Notes: generated by a model not told the origin, from the sequence alone. DNA of 64,000 bases from Roseimaritima ulvae (GCF_008065135.1 NZ_CP042914.1:124001-188000); one strand, 5' to 3'; positions 17,223 to 27,011 are shown, numbered from the stretch's first letter. Numbers and translations: made by a program.

Positions 17223-17914
17223 ATGCCGATGGAGTATCAACCGATGTTTACAACCCGAGTTATGTTCGCGGCCATGTTGTCCTGCTGTTGCTATTTCGCT
17301 GTCGGCGATGATCCCTTTCCAAACGGGCAACGACAAGAGATTGTCCTGCAGGAACCAGCCAGCACTGTCGATGAAGCGTTGAAACGATGGTCTGCCGCTG
17401 AGGCCGAGGCAACGAAGGAACTGGAAACGGCCCAGCAGGCGTACGCGGATCGGATAGCTGCAGTGACCCAACACGTGGTGAATGACTTAGAAGTGATTGC
17501 CCGCCGGAAAATTGCGGCTGGTGAACTCGCGGAAGCATTTAAGGTATGGGAAAAAGTGCTCGAGATGGATGCGGAGAACGAGTCTGCGAAAACGATCTTC
17601 AAGACAATTGGACGGATGGATGTTCTCGAACCGAAAGAAACACCCGTAGCTAATGACATTGACAATAGGCGAATCTGGCGGGCGGCGTCGTCAGGCGAGC
17701 CAAAATTTGTCAAACAGTTCAATGGGCTATGGATAGAAATTCGGTCCACTGGTAAAAAAAGGGATGGGCCGAATCGTCGAGCACCGCACACACGATTGAA
17801 CTGATACGCGCTGATGGCCAGAGGCTTCGAATCCATGACGATCGCGTCTACTGGACTGCCACAAAAGGAGGATGGAGAGAGGGGGCCAGCGGTTTCTGGG
17901 ATGGAGTTCGCTAG
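17223..17914 (+). pseudogene. Downstream copy of the tandem paralog pair, frame broken at an A7 run
   Basis: ATG 17223 gives MFTTRVMFAAMLSCC (signal peptide), then EIVLQEPASTVDEALKRW, a helical region and AFKVWEKVLEMDAENESAK, matching the upstream copy block by block. The frame stops at 17804, but after the A7 run at 17754-17760 the -1 frame continues WAESSSTAHTIELIRADGQR to GFWDGVR and a stop at 17914, the counterpart of the C-terminal domain of the first copy. Adding one A restores a single 231-residue protein. This may be a decayed gene, a sequencing error in the homopolymer, or slippage during transcription or translation. Confidence 0.62.
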
Positions 17915-19082
17915 GCCGTTGCTGACCAGCACAGCTAGCGGGTGCTTCGCACCGGAAGTTGCATTGCTTGTCCCCGCCTCGCCGCGAATTCTACAAGTCA
18001 ATTGGGAATCAGTGCCGAACAAACGACCCTACCAACATTTGGACATACACCAGGTTCTTTCGTTTTCCAACGGAGCAATCGCAATTGCCAGCTTAAGTGC
18101 CGTTGGGGAATGGCAATTGCTGGCTCTCGATTCGAATGCAAGCTTTGTCGGTCGAAGCAAATCGCTTGACCTCTGGTATCCAACGACAAACGTCGGGATC
18201 GCCGCAAAGACTCCAGCACGTGGCATGGCTGTTGTGGTTGATTACATTGCAGACGAAGTCGATGAGTACGCGCATACGGAGATCGCGGCATGGTTTTCGT
18301 ATCAACGAAAGTCGAACACGATCACGACAAAGCTATTGGGAACCTGGGACGAGCACGATTTGCGGTTTAATATCAATGGATGGCCTTGGAGAGATGGTTA
18401 TTTGTGGGCCGGATGTCTGGCGGGAAAAACACCTGGCGGATTTGAAGGATCGCAACTCATCTTAGGATACGGAAAGCAGGGAAGAGTTCCGACTCCCTAT
18501 CCAACCGGCGTATCCTGTAGATCGTTCTCCACGCCGTTCAGTCATGAGGGCAACACATTGATGGTGCTGCAAACAGCGTCCTCAAACCAACTTGAAATCT
18601 GGGCCATCAATGATCCAGCGAACCCCCGAAAGGTGATGGACTTGGCAAATGCAGCAAAACACAGGCAACTCTTCGGTCCGAAGCTTTTGCGTTCGGGCGA
18701 CAGCATCGTTGCGTTTTGGTGTGAATACACAGGAGGCGGAAAGGGAATAACTCATCTCAAGGCTGCACGTGTCGAACTCGACTCGGGAAGAGTGTCCAAA
18801 CCGAAGTTGTTGACAGAAGACGAAGACATCGTCGGCCTCACGCTGATCCATGCCACCATTGACGATTCTGAATTCTTCGCATGGGAGAGCCGGAAAAGAG
18901 GCACTCGAATTCATGCTCTGCGGGTGAAGGACATTCTGGACGGACCGTACGATCCGGTGAAACTGAATGCAGGAACAGAACAACGTCTGTTTTGTCTGAA
19001 AATGAAACAGCCACTGCTCATTCAGTCGCTGCACTCAGAAGAAAGAAAAAACTGGACGGCTGGGTGCGAGATTCCCGGCTGA
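17901..19082 (+). CDS. Hypothetical protein, possibly beta-propeller
   Basis: About 393 residues from ATG 17901, which overlaps the end of the previous reading frame by 14 bases; the exact start is uncertain because earlier in-frame codons fall inside the upstream paralog. I do not recognise the family. Repeating beta-type segments such as LSFSNGAIAIASLSAVGEWQ, DGYLWAGCLAGKTPGG and IVAFWCEYTGGGKGITHLKA, spaced at about 50-60 residues, suggest a propeller of the sialidase/BNR kind without its Asp boxes. No clear signal peptide is present from this start. The local sequence is visibly richer in A and T than its neighbours. Confidence 0.55.
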   Translation: MEFARPLLTSTASGCFAPEVALLVPASPRILQVNWESVPNKRPYQHLDIHQVLSFSNGAIAIASLSAVGEWQLLALDSNASFVGRSKSLDLWYPTTNVGIAAKTPARGMAVVVDYIADEVDEYAHTEIAAWFSYQRKSNTITTKLLGTWDEHDLRFNINGWPWRDGYLWAGCLAGKTPGGFEGSQLILGYGKQGRVPTPYPTGVSCRSFSTPFSHEGNTLMVLQTASSNQLEIWAINDPANPRKVMDLANAAKHRQLFGPKLLRSGDSIVAFWCEYTGGGKGITHLKAARVELDSGRVSKPKLLTEDEDIVGLTLIHATIDDSEFFAWESRKRGTRIHALRVKDILDGPYDPVKLNAGTEQRLFCLKMKQPLLIQSLHSEERKNWTAGCEIPG

Positions 19083-19127
19083 GTGATTTCACGTCCGCCA
19101 GAGATTGGATCGGAGCGGCAAAAAGGG

Positions 19128-19154
19128 GTCCAAAGTCTGGCGACGCTCGGCTAC
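19128..19154 (-). repeat. 27-nt dispersed repeat, copy 3 (inverted)
   Basis: The reverse complement reads GTAGCCGAGCGTCGCCAGAC and continues as in the copies at 1938 and 4409. It lies between two convergent genes, consistent with a 3'-end element. Confidence 0.65.
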
Positions 19155-19200
19155 GGCCAGACCCTAAGATCAACTGTTGACGCAGCACTAGAGACGAATA

Positions 19201-21084
19201 TTATTTCGCACTTACGTTGTAGCAGAGCAGCAATCCTTGATCGCGTATGTAGAGCTTTCCATTTGCGACGATTGGATGCGCCCATGCTTTGGCACGGCTG
19301 CGATCGGGTTGATTGAAGCGGCCACGTTCAAGCAGTCCGTCTCGCGATGGCTCGATCAGCAGCATCTCGCCGTCGTCTTCGCCGCGGAGGTAAAGTCGTC
19401 CGTCGGCCAGCAATAATGATCCTTTCGGACCGCTTCGTTCTCGCCACAGCGTGTCCCCGGTTTGAAAATCCAGACAGGTCATAATCCCTCCGCCGTTTCC
19501 TCCGTTGGCGCCGTACAGACAGCCATCCACCACGATCATTCCGCCATGGTGGTTTTGCATTCTGGAGGTGAAGTAGACTTCTTCAGCCGTGATTTTACCA
19601 CCCTCGCCTGTCACCAATTTCACCGCACCTCCACCGGCACCGTAGGCCGAAGCTGCGAACAACAATCCGTCTTGATATATCGGTGTCGAGCAGTTGATCC
19701 CCATCGTGTTTGCAGGTGCGTTGTATTGCCAAAGCACTTTGCCATCGCTGGCCGAAACACCAATAAGCGAAGTGGCTGTGAGCTGGACGTATTGTCGCTG
19801 GCCCTCAAAGTCGATGGCGATCACCGAAGCGTATGCCGCGCCCGATCGAGCACCACCACGTCCGCCGAATCCACCACGTCCACTTGATCCACCGGAGCGG
19901 CCACCGCCGAAACTGAAGAATCCTGGGCTTGTCGAACCTCCAGTGAAACCTTGATCAGCCAGCCAAACATTCCCCAGGGAATCTTTGAACGAGTTTGATT
20001 CGCCGGCTTTGACGCGGATTGTGTCGGCAGCTTTTGCGTCATCGCCTTGTGGAATGATTTCGATCGCTTTGATGGCTGTGCTTTGTACCTGCGCGGTAAA
20101 GGCAATGCTCAACTCCCCATCGGTTACCTCCACCGCGACGGATTCAACGTATGCCTTTCGTGGACCGCCGGCCTTTTTCCAGATGTCAAAGTCTTTGAAC
20201 TCCTTACCTTCCACGTTGAAGCTGAAGACTCGCTGCCCTTCCTCAGTGATTCCATTGTACGTTTCGGCAAAGTACAGCTTGGTTAGATACTTTCCGTTGG
20301 GAACCCTCTGAGAGAAACCCGTCATCCCCCAGTGTTCGCTGACGAACAACTCCGGATTTTTCGTGCCAGTGATGGTTGGCGCGGAGCGATCATTCGATTC
20401 GCGTGGCGGGGGTTCGTTGCGAGGCGTATTTTCCTGGCGACCGGCTCGACCGCTATTTTCCTCGGTGGACTCCCCCGGCATGTTGGTTTTCCAAATCGTC
20501 TCACCCGTTAATTTGTTTAATGCGACGAGCATCGCGTCGGCAGCGCCCGGTGTGCAGACGACTTTGTCGCCATCAACCAGCGGTGATTCGCGGAAATTCC
20601 ACATCGGGGCAACGCCCCCGAAGTCATCGATCAGGCTTTTCTGCCAAACGATTTTCCCGTCAATCGTGTTCAGGCAGGCCACTCGTCCGCTCATCCCGAT
20701 TGCGTAAAGGCGATCGCCGTCGACGGACGGAGTACACCCCGGGCCTTCTTTCGACTGCGGCACTTGTTGGTCAATGGCGTCCCCTAGAGACGACGCCCAA
20801 ATTTCCTTGCCGTCTGTCTCCGAGCGTGCCCAGACGATTTCTTTACCATCCCGATTGCTCATTCCGAACAGTTTGCCGTCCGCAACGGCCGGTGCACTAT
20901 CTCCGCCACCGAGTCCGTCAACTCGCCAGGCCAGCGGCGGACCGGCTTCGGGCCATTGTTGCAGCAATCCTGTTTCTTGCGAGATTGCGTTTCGGTCCGG
21001 ACCCTGCCACTGCGGCCAGTCTTCAGCAACCAGCGATGTACTGAAAATCAGAAGAAACAAACAGCAAATGGAGCGTTTTGACAT
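19201..21084 (-). CDS. PQQ-like beta-propeller protein carrying a malectin module in permuted order
   Basis: A 627-residue exported protein. After a signal peptide ([20 protein letters not shown]) come propeller blades with the usual [10 protein letters not shown] start and repeated [10 protein letters not shown] or [10 protein letters not shown] strands. Residues about 244-350 ([20 protein letters not shown] to IKAIEIIPQ) are the later part of a malectin carbohydrate-binding domain. Directly after it comes [20 protein letters not shown] then ADQGFTGG, which is normally the first strand of malectin. A Gly/Arg/Ser-rich linker (about 395-415) leads back into propeller blades that complete the fold. 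The protein probably binds sugars on the cell surface or in the periplasm; no enzyme active site is visible. Confidence 0.8.
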   Translation of the reverse strand: MSKRSICCLFLLIFSTSLVAEDWPQWQGPDRNAISQETGLLQQWPEAGPPLAWRVDGLGGGDSAPAVADGKLFGMSNRDGKEIVWARSETDGKEIWASSLGDAIDQQVPQSKEGPGCTPSVDGDRLYAIGMSGRVACLNTIDGKIVWQKSLIDDFGGVAPMWNFRESPLVDGDKVVCTPGAADAMLVALNKLTGETIWKTNMPGESTEENSGRAGRQENTPRNEPPPRESNDRSAPTITGTKNPELFVSEHWGMTGFSQRVPNGKYLTKLYFAETYNGITEEGQRVFSFNVEGKEFKDFDIWKKAGGPRKAYVESVAVEVTDGELSIAFTAQVQSTAIKAIEIIPQGDDAKAADTIRVKAGESNSFKDSLGNVWLADQGFTGGSTSPGFFSFGGGRSGGSSGRGGFGGRGGARSGAAYASVIAIDFEGQRQYVQLTATSLIGVSASDGKVLWQYNAPANTMGINCSTPIYQDGLLFAASAYGAGGGAVKLVTGEGGKITAEEVYFTSRMQNHHGGMIVVDGCLYGANGGNGGGIMTCLDFQTGDTLWRERSGPKGSLLLADGRLYLRGEDDGEMLLIEPSRDGLLERGRFNQPDRSRAKAWAHPIVANGKLYIRDQGLLLCYNVSAK

Positions 21085-21213
21085 CGAAATCGTTTCCGTT
21101 GATGAGAGTTGGGTTACTAATCCGTAATGCGAAATCCGCTCGCAACCGGGGCCAAAGTCGTCTGAAGAAAAGTCTGGCGAACCGGCAGAATGAAGCGGAC
21201 CGGTGAAATTCCG

Positions 21214-23493
21214 TCAATCTGCGACCGTTGCTTCGGCGAAACTCTGCATTTGCCGAATTCGCGGGTCGATCGCAGGCGTATGTCCCTTCACGACGATGCT
21301 CGCCTCGCGGTGGTTGATCAGAAACTCGACCCAGTCGATCCAGGGGATTGACGGAGAGCCCTTGGACTGGGCGACGCTTTCATCAAGTATTCGGTCAAGC
21401 AACCCCTGCGATTGCTCAAAAGAACGCACGGCGTCTTCCGCGTTTCCCAATCGATGGTGGGCAATCGCAATCAGCGGATGAGCGATCCCGCGACCGAACC
21501 AATTCGCACCATTCGACTCTTTCAACCGCTGAAGTGCACGCTCATTGTTTCCGGCCTTCAAATGTGCCCAACCCGCAACGTACAGGTTTACGCCGTAGAA
21601 CATCTTGGCGTAGCTGCGGTGTTTCGTTTTGGGTTCGTGGGTTGCCTCTGGGTTGTCGGCATCACCGATCGCGGAGAGCATCTGTTCGACGCGATCGGCC
21701 AACCTGGCTGCGTCTGCTGGCGAAAGCTCGCCTGCCAGTTGCCCCCTTGCCGCGACGGCCATCGGATCGTTCTTATCAGATGTCTTGAGTTCTTCGCTGA
21801 GTGTCTTATAGGCAGCCGATTCTCCGGCATAGAACAAGAGCTGTGGAACGCCAGACAGTTCGGCCTGTTCGATGGGAAATCCGATTTCGACCGCTTTGGC
21901 AAAATCGGTCGCAGCGGCATCCCAGCGACCCAGCTTCGCGTTCAACCCACCTCGCTCCAGCCAGACGAGGAAGTATTTCGGCAGCACATTTGTTGCCTCT
22001 GTGTACGCTTCGTACGCGGCAGGCCATCGCTGGGCGTCGGCATTCGCCCTGCCCGATGCCAGCAGGACCGTGGTCGCATTGAGCCGATCATTGAACTTTT
22101 CCAGTTCAGTACGCGCTTCGTTCGCAGCCTGCTCGGCGGCACGTGCTTCTCCCAAAGCGACTTCCTTCTCGTCGCGTTCTCTTATCGCCTCACGAGCTTG
22201 CCAAACACTCACAGCAGCTCCAAGGACCAACGCGATGGCGACTAACGATACCGTCGAGATGACAACCTTGTTTCGCCGTGCAAACTTTGTGAATCGATAC
22301 CATGTCGATGGCGGACGAGCCGCAATGGGCTGGTCCATGAGGAATCGCGACACGTCCTCAGCCATCGCGCCGGCAGTGGAATAACGGCGGTTTCGATCCT
22401 TGTCCAAAGCCTTCATCACAATCCAATCAAGATCGCGTTTCATCGCGGACGCAAGCGTTTCCGGAGCCAAGCGGCGATTGACGGCAACCGTGCCTGCCAA
22501 TTCATTGTTCAGCGTACTCAGGCGAGTACTCGGGCGAGGAGGTACCTCTTCGCGAATAATTTTCCGCAGTTCGTCAAAGCCCGCACTCTGCAGGCGGTCG
22601 GGGGCAAACGGCGGCGACCCAGTTAACACCTCGTAAAGCAATACTCCAAGTGAATAGATATCACTTCGCGTATCAACATCGCCGGTACTCATCGCCGCTT
22701 GCTCGGGACTCATGTAAGCCGGCGTACCAACCATCGAAGTGAACCGAGTGTAAATCGTCCTGACCGTCAAACTCTGGCCGATTGCTTTCGCCACACCAAA
22801 ATCGATGACCTTCGCCAACGGAAGCCCATCCTGTAACGTCACGAGGATATTGGATGGCTTCAGGTCTCGGTGAATGATTCCCTTCTGATGCGCATGCTGC
22901 ACGGCATGACAGATGGTCACGAACAGTTCAAGTCGCTCCGGCATATCAAGCTGATGGCTGTCGCAAAACTCCGTTAGCGGAACACCTCGGACCAGTTCCA
23001 TCACAAAATACGGTTGAGCGGTTTCCGTCACATTTGCGTCGAAAACGCGAGCGATGTTGGGATGATCCATCAAGGCGATCGCCTGTCGCTCCGCCTCAAA
23101 GCGAGCCACGACTTCGCGGGATTCCATTCCCGGTTTGATGATCTTCAAGGCAACACGTCGTCGCACAGGTGACTGTTGCTCGGCAACAAATACCCACCCA
23201 AAGCCGCCTTCACCAATTCGTTCCATCAGCTTATACGGACCGACCATCGTGCCAGGAGTGAATCGTGAGTCTGTGGCCTCCTCGTCGCCTACGGGGCTCA
23301 GCGTCGGAAGGAATGCCGCCAATGGCCGGTCGACAGGGTTCACGTCCCGTTCGTTTTCGCGAAGCAACGCGCAAACTGCAGTCAGCAGGTTCTCGTTTCC
23401 CGCACACGCTTGCTGGACATACGCCGCCCGCTCGCTGGACGATTCAATATCGAGTGCTTGGAAAAAAATCGATTTTTCTGATGCTACAGTCAT
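21214..23493 (-). CDS. Membrane-anchored Ser/Thr protein kinase with C-terminal TPR-like region
   Basis: A 759-residue Hanks-type kinase. A 90-residue N-terminal segment precedes the kinase domain: glycine loop IGEGGFGWV (about 93), Lys117, HRDLKPSN with catalytic Asp210, and DFG at 231-233, followed by VGTPAYMSPEQA. A single membrane helix (VVISTVSLVAIALVLGAAV) lies near residue 400. It is followed by a coiled-coil-like stretch and helical repeats that look like TPRs. ATG 23493 is chosen over the TTG at 23502. It lies 129 bases downstream of an ECF sigma factor gene on the same strand, a common planctomycete arrangement in which the kinase probably controls the sigma factor. Confidence 0.93.
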   Translation of the reverse strand: MTVASEKSIFFQALDIESSSERAAYVQQACAGNENLLTAVCALLRENERDVNPVDRPLAAFLPTLSPVGDEEATDSRFTPGTMVGPYKLMERIGEGGFGWVFVAEQQSPVRRRVALKIIKPGMESREVVARFEAERQAIALMDHPNIARVFDANVTETAQPYFVMELVRGVPLTEFCDSHQLDMPERLELFVTICHAVQHAHQKGIIHRDLKPSNILVTLQDGLPLAKVIDFGVAKAIGQSLTVRTIYTRFTSMVGTPAYMSPEQAAMSTGDVDTRSDIYSLGVLLYEVLTGSPPFAPDRLQSAGFDELRKIIREEVPPRPSTRLSTLNNELAGTVAVNRRLAPETLASAMKRDLDWIVMKALDKDRNRRYSTAGAMAEDVSRFLMDQPIAARPPSTWYRFTKFARRNKVVISTVSLVAIALVLGAAVSVWQAREAIRERDEKEVALGEARAAEQAANEARTELEKFNDRLNATTVLLASGRANADAQRWPAAYEAYTEATNVLPKYFLVWLERGGLNAKLGRWDAAATDFAKAVEIGFPIEQAELSGVPQLLFYAGESAAYKTLSEELKTSDKNDPMAVAARGQLAGELSPADAARLADRVEQMLSAIGDADNPEATHEPKTKHRSYAKMFYGVNLYVAGWAHLKAGNNERALQRLKESNGANWFGRGIAHPLIAIAHHRLGNAEDAVRSFEQSQGLLDRILDESVAQSKGSPSIPWIDWVEFLINHREASIVVKGHTPAIDPRIRQMQSFAEATVAD

Positions 23494-23622
23494 TGTGTCC
23501 AATAACTTCTGGTGGAATCCGCGGGGGCATCTGGTAGCAAGTCAACTCAATTCACGGGGGCCACCCATTGAAGTCCCCCCGTATCGCAATGCGAATTTCA
23601 GCTTCGACCGGGGCCAATGAAT

Positions 23623-24192
23623 TCACAATTCCTGCTCGGAATTGAGTTCGCGGCCCAGCCATGCTCGCGCAAATACCCAGTTTCGTTTGATCGTTCGCGG
23701 AGATACCCCGAGTGCCTTCGCGGACTCATCGACCGACAATCCGGCGAAGTATCGCAGCTCGACCAGCTTGGCCATTTCCGGTTCGCATTCAGCGAGCTTC
23801 GTCAAAGCGGCATCCAAATCAAGCAGCTCGTCGACATCGCCGGAATCGAGGATGGCATCGTTTTCGGTCACTTCAAATCGCTCGCGGCCCCCGCCACCCT
23901 TGAGACTCTGACGACGCCTAGCGTTTTCAATTAAGATCCGCCGCATCGCTTCAGCCGCCGCGGCAAAAAAATGGCTACGACTGTCCCATTGCGGCACATC
24001 CTCAGCACCCACGAGACGAACGTAGGCTTCATGCACAAGTGCGGTGGGCTGCAATGTCTGCCCCGCCGCTTCACTCTTCATCTTGTGACCCGCCAGCCGG
24101 CGCAACTCCGCATAAACCAGCGGCAATAGATCCGCCGCCGCGGCAACGTCTCCCTGCTGAATCTGATTCAGAATCTGCGTAACCTCGGACAC
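23623..24192 (-). CDS. ECF-type RNA polymerase sigma factor (TIGR02999-like)
   Basis: A 189-residue sigma-70-family factor. Region 2 is visible as ADLLPLVYAELRRLAGHKM, then LQPTALVHEAYVRL and FFAAAAEAMRRILIENARRR, and region 4 as LVELRYFAGLSVDESAKAL with the helix-turn-helix continuing GVSPRTIKRNW. This arrangement, with the LVHEAYVRL block and no anti-sigma gene nearby, is typical of the planctomycete and acidobacterial group TIGR02999. The membrane kinase downstream on the same strand is the probable regulator. Its target promoters cannot be identified from this window. Confidence 0.92.
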   Translation of the reverse strand: MSEVTQILNQIQQGDVAAAADLLPLVYAELRRLAGHKMKSEAAGQTLQPTALVHEAYVRLVGAEDVPQWDSRSHFFAAAAEAMRRILIENARRRQSLKGGGGRERFEVTENDAILDSGDVDELLDLDAALTKLAECEPEMAKLVELRYFAGLSVDESAKALGVSPRTIKRNWVFARAWLGRELNSEQEL

Positions 24193-24439
24193 TCGTTTGG
24201 GACTCCCATTGCATGTTTGCCAAATGACTCAGACAGGGCGGAGCCCTGACGCCATCCAACATGTACGAGATGATACCTCATACGCCGCCCTTGATACAAT
24301 TTGACGGCCGGAGAAATGGAATGTCCATTGCTACGGGGGGATTCGTTAGACTGTGGCGGCGAGCGGTGCGGATGATGGATCCCCTTTGTCCGGCCGTCTT
24401 TCGATCTTGCCCCCCCCTTCTAACAGCGAGTCGTACATC

Positions 24440-25474
24440 ATGAAATGTCTGCGTGCCATCGTGTTGCTCACCCTGCTAAGCAGTCTCTCTCCCTTGGCGC
24501 GAGCGGAAGAGAACGCGGACGAACTCGATCCGGGCAAGAGTCCCGATTATCCACGCGTGAACATGGCACCCTGGTATGAAGTCGATGCGAACTGGCCCAA
24601 AAAGCCGGAAGCGTTTCAGTGGGAAGCCGTACCCGGAGTTGCGGTCGACGCAGAGGATCATGTTTATGTGTTCACGCGTTCGACGCCACCGATCCAGGTC
24701 TACACCCCTGCTGGCGAAGTGGTCCGCTCATGGGGTGAGGACTCTATCGCAACGGCGCATCATCTGAAGATCGATGATGACGGAAACGTTTGGGTGGCTG
24801 ACATCGGCTTGCACGTGATTCGCAAGTTCAGCCCCGAGGGCAAGGTGCTGCAAACCATCGGCACGCCCGGCGTCCCCGGCAATGACGAAACGCACTTCGA
24901 CAAACCGACCGACCTGGCGATCGCTGCCAATGGAGACATCTTCATTGCCGACGGCTACGGCAACAATCGCATCGTCCATTGCGATAAGGACGGCAACTTC
25001 GTGAAGGCCTGGGGCAGCCTGGGGACCGGTCCGCTGCAGTTCTCACTTCCGCACGCCATCGCCATCGATTCGGCCGGCCAGCTTTATATCGCCGACCGCA
25101 ACAACGCTCGGGTCATGATCTACACCCAAGACGGCGAGCTGGTCGACAGCTGGGACAACATCATCATTCCATGGGGTTTTTGGGTCACGCCGGAAGATCA
25201 CATCTGGGTTTGTGGTGCGTCCCCGATGCCCTGGCGACAAGACCCCGACTATCCCGACGCGCCGCTGAGTTGTCCGCCCAAGGACCAGGTACTGATGAAG
25301 TTCAATACGAAGGGAAAGTTGCTGCAGTTGTGGACGATCCCGAAAGGAGCTGACGATAAAGAGCAGCCAGGGGAAGTGAACTGGCTGCACGCTCTCGCCC
25401 TCGATTCAAAAGGCAACATCTACGTGGGTGACATTATCGGCAAACGTGCTCAGAAGTTTATCCGCCGTGACTAG
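24440..25474 (+). CDS. Exported NHL-repeat beta-propeller protein
   Basis: A 344-residue protein. ATG 24440 gives a clean signal peptide (MKCLRAIVLLTLLSSL, cleavage near ARAEE); the frame is open further upstream but that part is not protein-like. The mature part is a six-bladed NHL propeller with recurring GNVWVADIGLHVIRKFSPEG-type blades: VAVDAEDHVYVFTR, LAIAANGDIFIADGYGNNRI, IAIDSAGQLYIADRNNARVM and LALDSKGNIYVGDI. It resembles peptidylglycine alpha-amidating lyase-like or scaffold NHL proteins. Without a check of the metal ligands, enzyme activity cannot be claimed. It is transcribed divergently from the sigma/kinase pair. Confidence 0.88.
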   Translation: MKCLRAIVLLTLLSSLSPLARAEENADELDPGKSPDYPRVNMAPWYEVDANWPKKPEAFQWEAVPGVAVDAEDHVYVFTRSTPPIQVYTPAGEVVRSWGEDSIATAHHLKIDDDGNVWVADIGLHVIRKFSPEGKVLQTIGTPGVPGNDETHFDKPTDLAIAANGDIFIADGYGNNRIVHCDKDGNFVKAWGSLGTGPLQFSLPHAIAIDSAGQLYIADRNNARVMIYTQDGELVDSWDNIIIPWGFWVTPEDHIWVCGASPMPWRQDPDYPDAPLSCPPKDQVLMKFNTKGKLLQLWTIPKGADDKEQPGEVNWLHALALDSKGNIYVGDIIGKRAQKFIRRD

Positions 25475-25502
25475 CCCCTGGTAATTCTGAGCGTCGCTGA
25501 CC

Positions 25503-25531
25503 TCGAACCACCGGACCTCGGCCGGTGGTTC
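25503..25531. terminator. Bidirectional hairpin terminator candidate
   Basis: CGAACCACCGG (25503-25513) pairs perfectly with CCGGTGGTTCG (25521-25531) around a 7-base loop, midway between two convergent genes. No T run is present, so rho-independent strength is uncertain. Confidence 0.6.
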
Positions 25532-25553
25532 GAACGCGTCGCTTCGTTGGGGG

Positions 25554-27011
25554 TTAGCGATTCCAGACCAGGCCACCGCTGCCGGTGTGGAACTGTTGGC
25601 GGTCGTTAAATTGCAGGTCATAGTTGGCGTACAACGTTACTGCGGCGTTGCGGTTGCCCTGCAGCCCAAAGCCCAATAATGCCCAGTCGCGGCCCATGTC
25701 TAAACCGTTGGTTGCGATACTGGCCCCGCTCTGAGTCCCCGTCACGCCCGTCGCGGGATCGAGGAACTCGTGCATCCACGAGGCGCGAGCATTCGGCGTC
25801 CAACACCAACCGAGCTGACCATGGAAGTGACGGTTGCTATAAAAGTTCGCACCCATCATGCCACGAAGCGAATGAGCGTCGACATCATCGATCGACGCAC
25901 CACCAATTTCCGCATGGTCGTCTTGGTGAACCCAGATGTACTGCAAGGCAACATTCGGCTGGAAGGTCAGCCCGCCCAAGTTGCGATTCCAGCCGCGTTC
26001 TAGGTACGTCCCCGTTTGCACGCCGTCAAAGCTACTGGTGATGCCGCCGGTGCGGAATGTGTCGTAATCGTCGTAGGCTGCATTGCCGGCCAACGTGTAG
26101 TAGTTGCCGTCGCAATCCGTGCGATGCAGAAACAGGCCAAACATTCCGCTGTTGACGTTGACTTCGGAACCATTGTCGGTGTTGACGTTTTGGTAGCCGT
26201 ACGCGCCGTAGAAACCAAACAAGGTGTGAGCGTCGATATGACGGAACAGCCCCAACTGGGTACCGCCCGCGCCGTAGTCGAAGCCGGCGATGCCAAGATG
26301 TCCATCAACGTTGCCACCGATCCCGTAGCCTTGCACCCAACCGTCCCAACCGCCTTGCCTGCGCGATGACGTTCGATATGTGCGATTGCCCGGCTGTCTG
26401 CCGAGGCCGCCCTGATAGCTAGCCTGCTGGACACCGCCTTCTTCATAACTGACCAGACCGATCGACGAATATTCGTTTGCTGTTTGGGCCGGTGGATTCA
26501 CCGCGACCAGGTCGAAGGAATTACCTCCGCCAGAGTAACGCCCCGCCAAGTTGCGAACTTGATCGCTTAACGATCGAAACTGATAACTTTGGTTTTGAAA
26601 TTGAACTTGCGACGCACTACTTACAAGATGGCCTGCTTCAAACGTGTTGAGCGTGAAGATGAAGTCGATGGTGAAGGCGGAAACTTCGTGATTGTACCAG
26701 TCAAAACTATAGGTCCCAGACTCAGCAGTTTCTTCGACGCCAAAATCCAGCAGGTTGCCTCCCTCGCCGCTCCAGTCTTCGTGCCAATACCCACTATCTC
26801 CATATAACTGCGAATGAAAATATGAACTGGTCGTGGTAATATTCACTCCTGTGAGCGACTCGCCGGCAGCTACGTTGACCGTTGCGTAACCGGAGTTCCC
26901 GTCATCCTGGATAATCGTGGAATTGGATGAGTTGATTGTCAGCGACGGTGGAGTCGCCTGTGCAACGGATACGCACGCGATCATGGCGCACGTAGTTAAT
27001 ATTCGCAACAT
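25554..27011 (-). CDS. Autotransporter-like outer-membrane beta-barrel protein
   Basis: A 485-residue protein. ATG 27011 (MLRILTTCAMIACVSVAQA, a signal peptide) is chosen over the longer open frame. Residues 20-190 form a beta-rich passenger-like part (LTINSSNSTIIQDDGNSGYA onward). From about 215 (GGWDGWVQGYGIGGNVDG) to the end the sequence shows alternating hydrophobic and aromatic strands typical of an autotransporter barrel: GTQLGLFRHIDAHTLFGFYG, GMFGLFLHRT, WALLGFGLQGNRNAAVTLYA. It ends GGLVWNR rather than with a C-terminal aromatic residue. Related autotransporter-barrel proteins occur in planctomycetes. The passenger is short, so surface display of a small domain is likely; its activity is unknown. 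Confidence 0.72.
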   Translation of the reverse strand: MLRILTTCAMIACVSVAQATPPSLTINSSNSTIIQDDGNSGYATVNVAAGESLTGVNITTTSSYFHSQLYGDSGYWHEDWSGEGGNLLDFGVEETAESGTYSFDWYNHEVSAFTIDFIFTLNTFEAGHLVSSASQVQFQNQSYQFRSLSDQVRNLAGRYSGGGNSFDLVAVNPPAQTANEYSSIGLVSYEEGGVQQASYQGGLGRQPGNRTYRTSSRRQGGWDGWVQGYGIGGNVDGHLGIAGFDYGAGGTQLGLFRHIDAHTLFGFYGAYGYQNVNTDNGSEVNVNSGMFGLFLHRTDCDGNYYTLAGNAAYDDYDTFRTGGITSSFDGVQTGTYLERGWNRNLGGLTFQPNVALQYIWVHQDDHAEIGGASIDDVDAHSLRGMMGANFYSNRHFHGQLGWCWTPNARASWMHEFLDPATGVTGTQSGASIATNGLDMGRDWALLGFGLQGNRNAAVTLYANYDLQFNDRQQFHTGSGGLVWNR

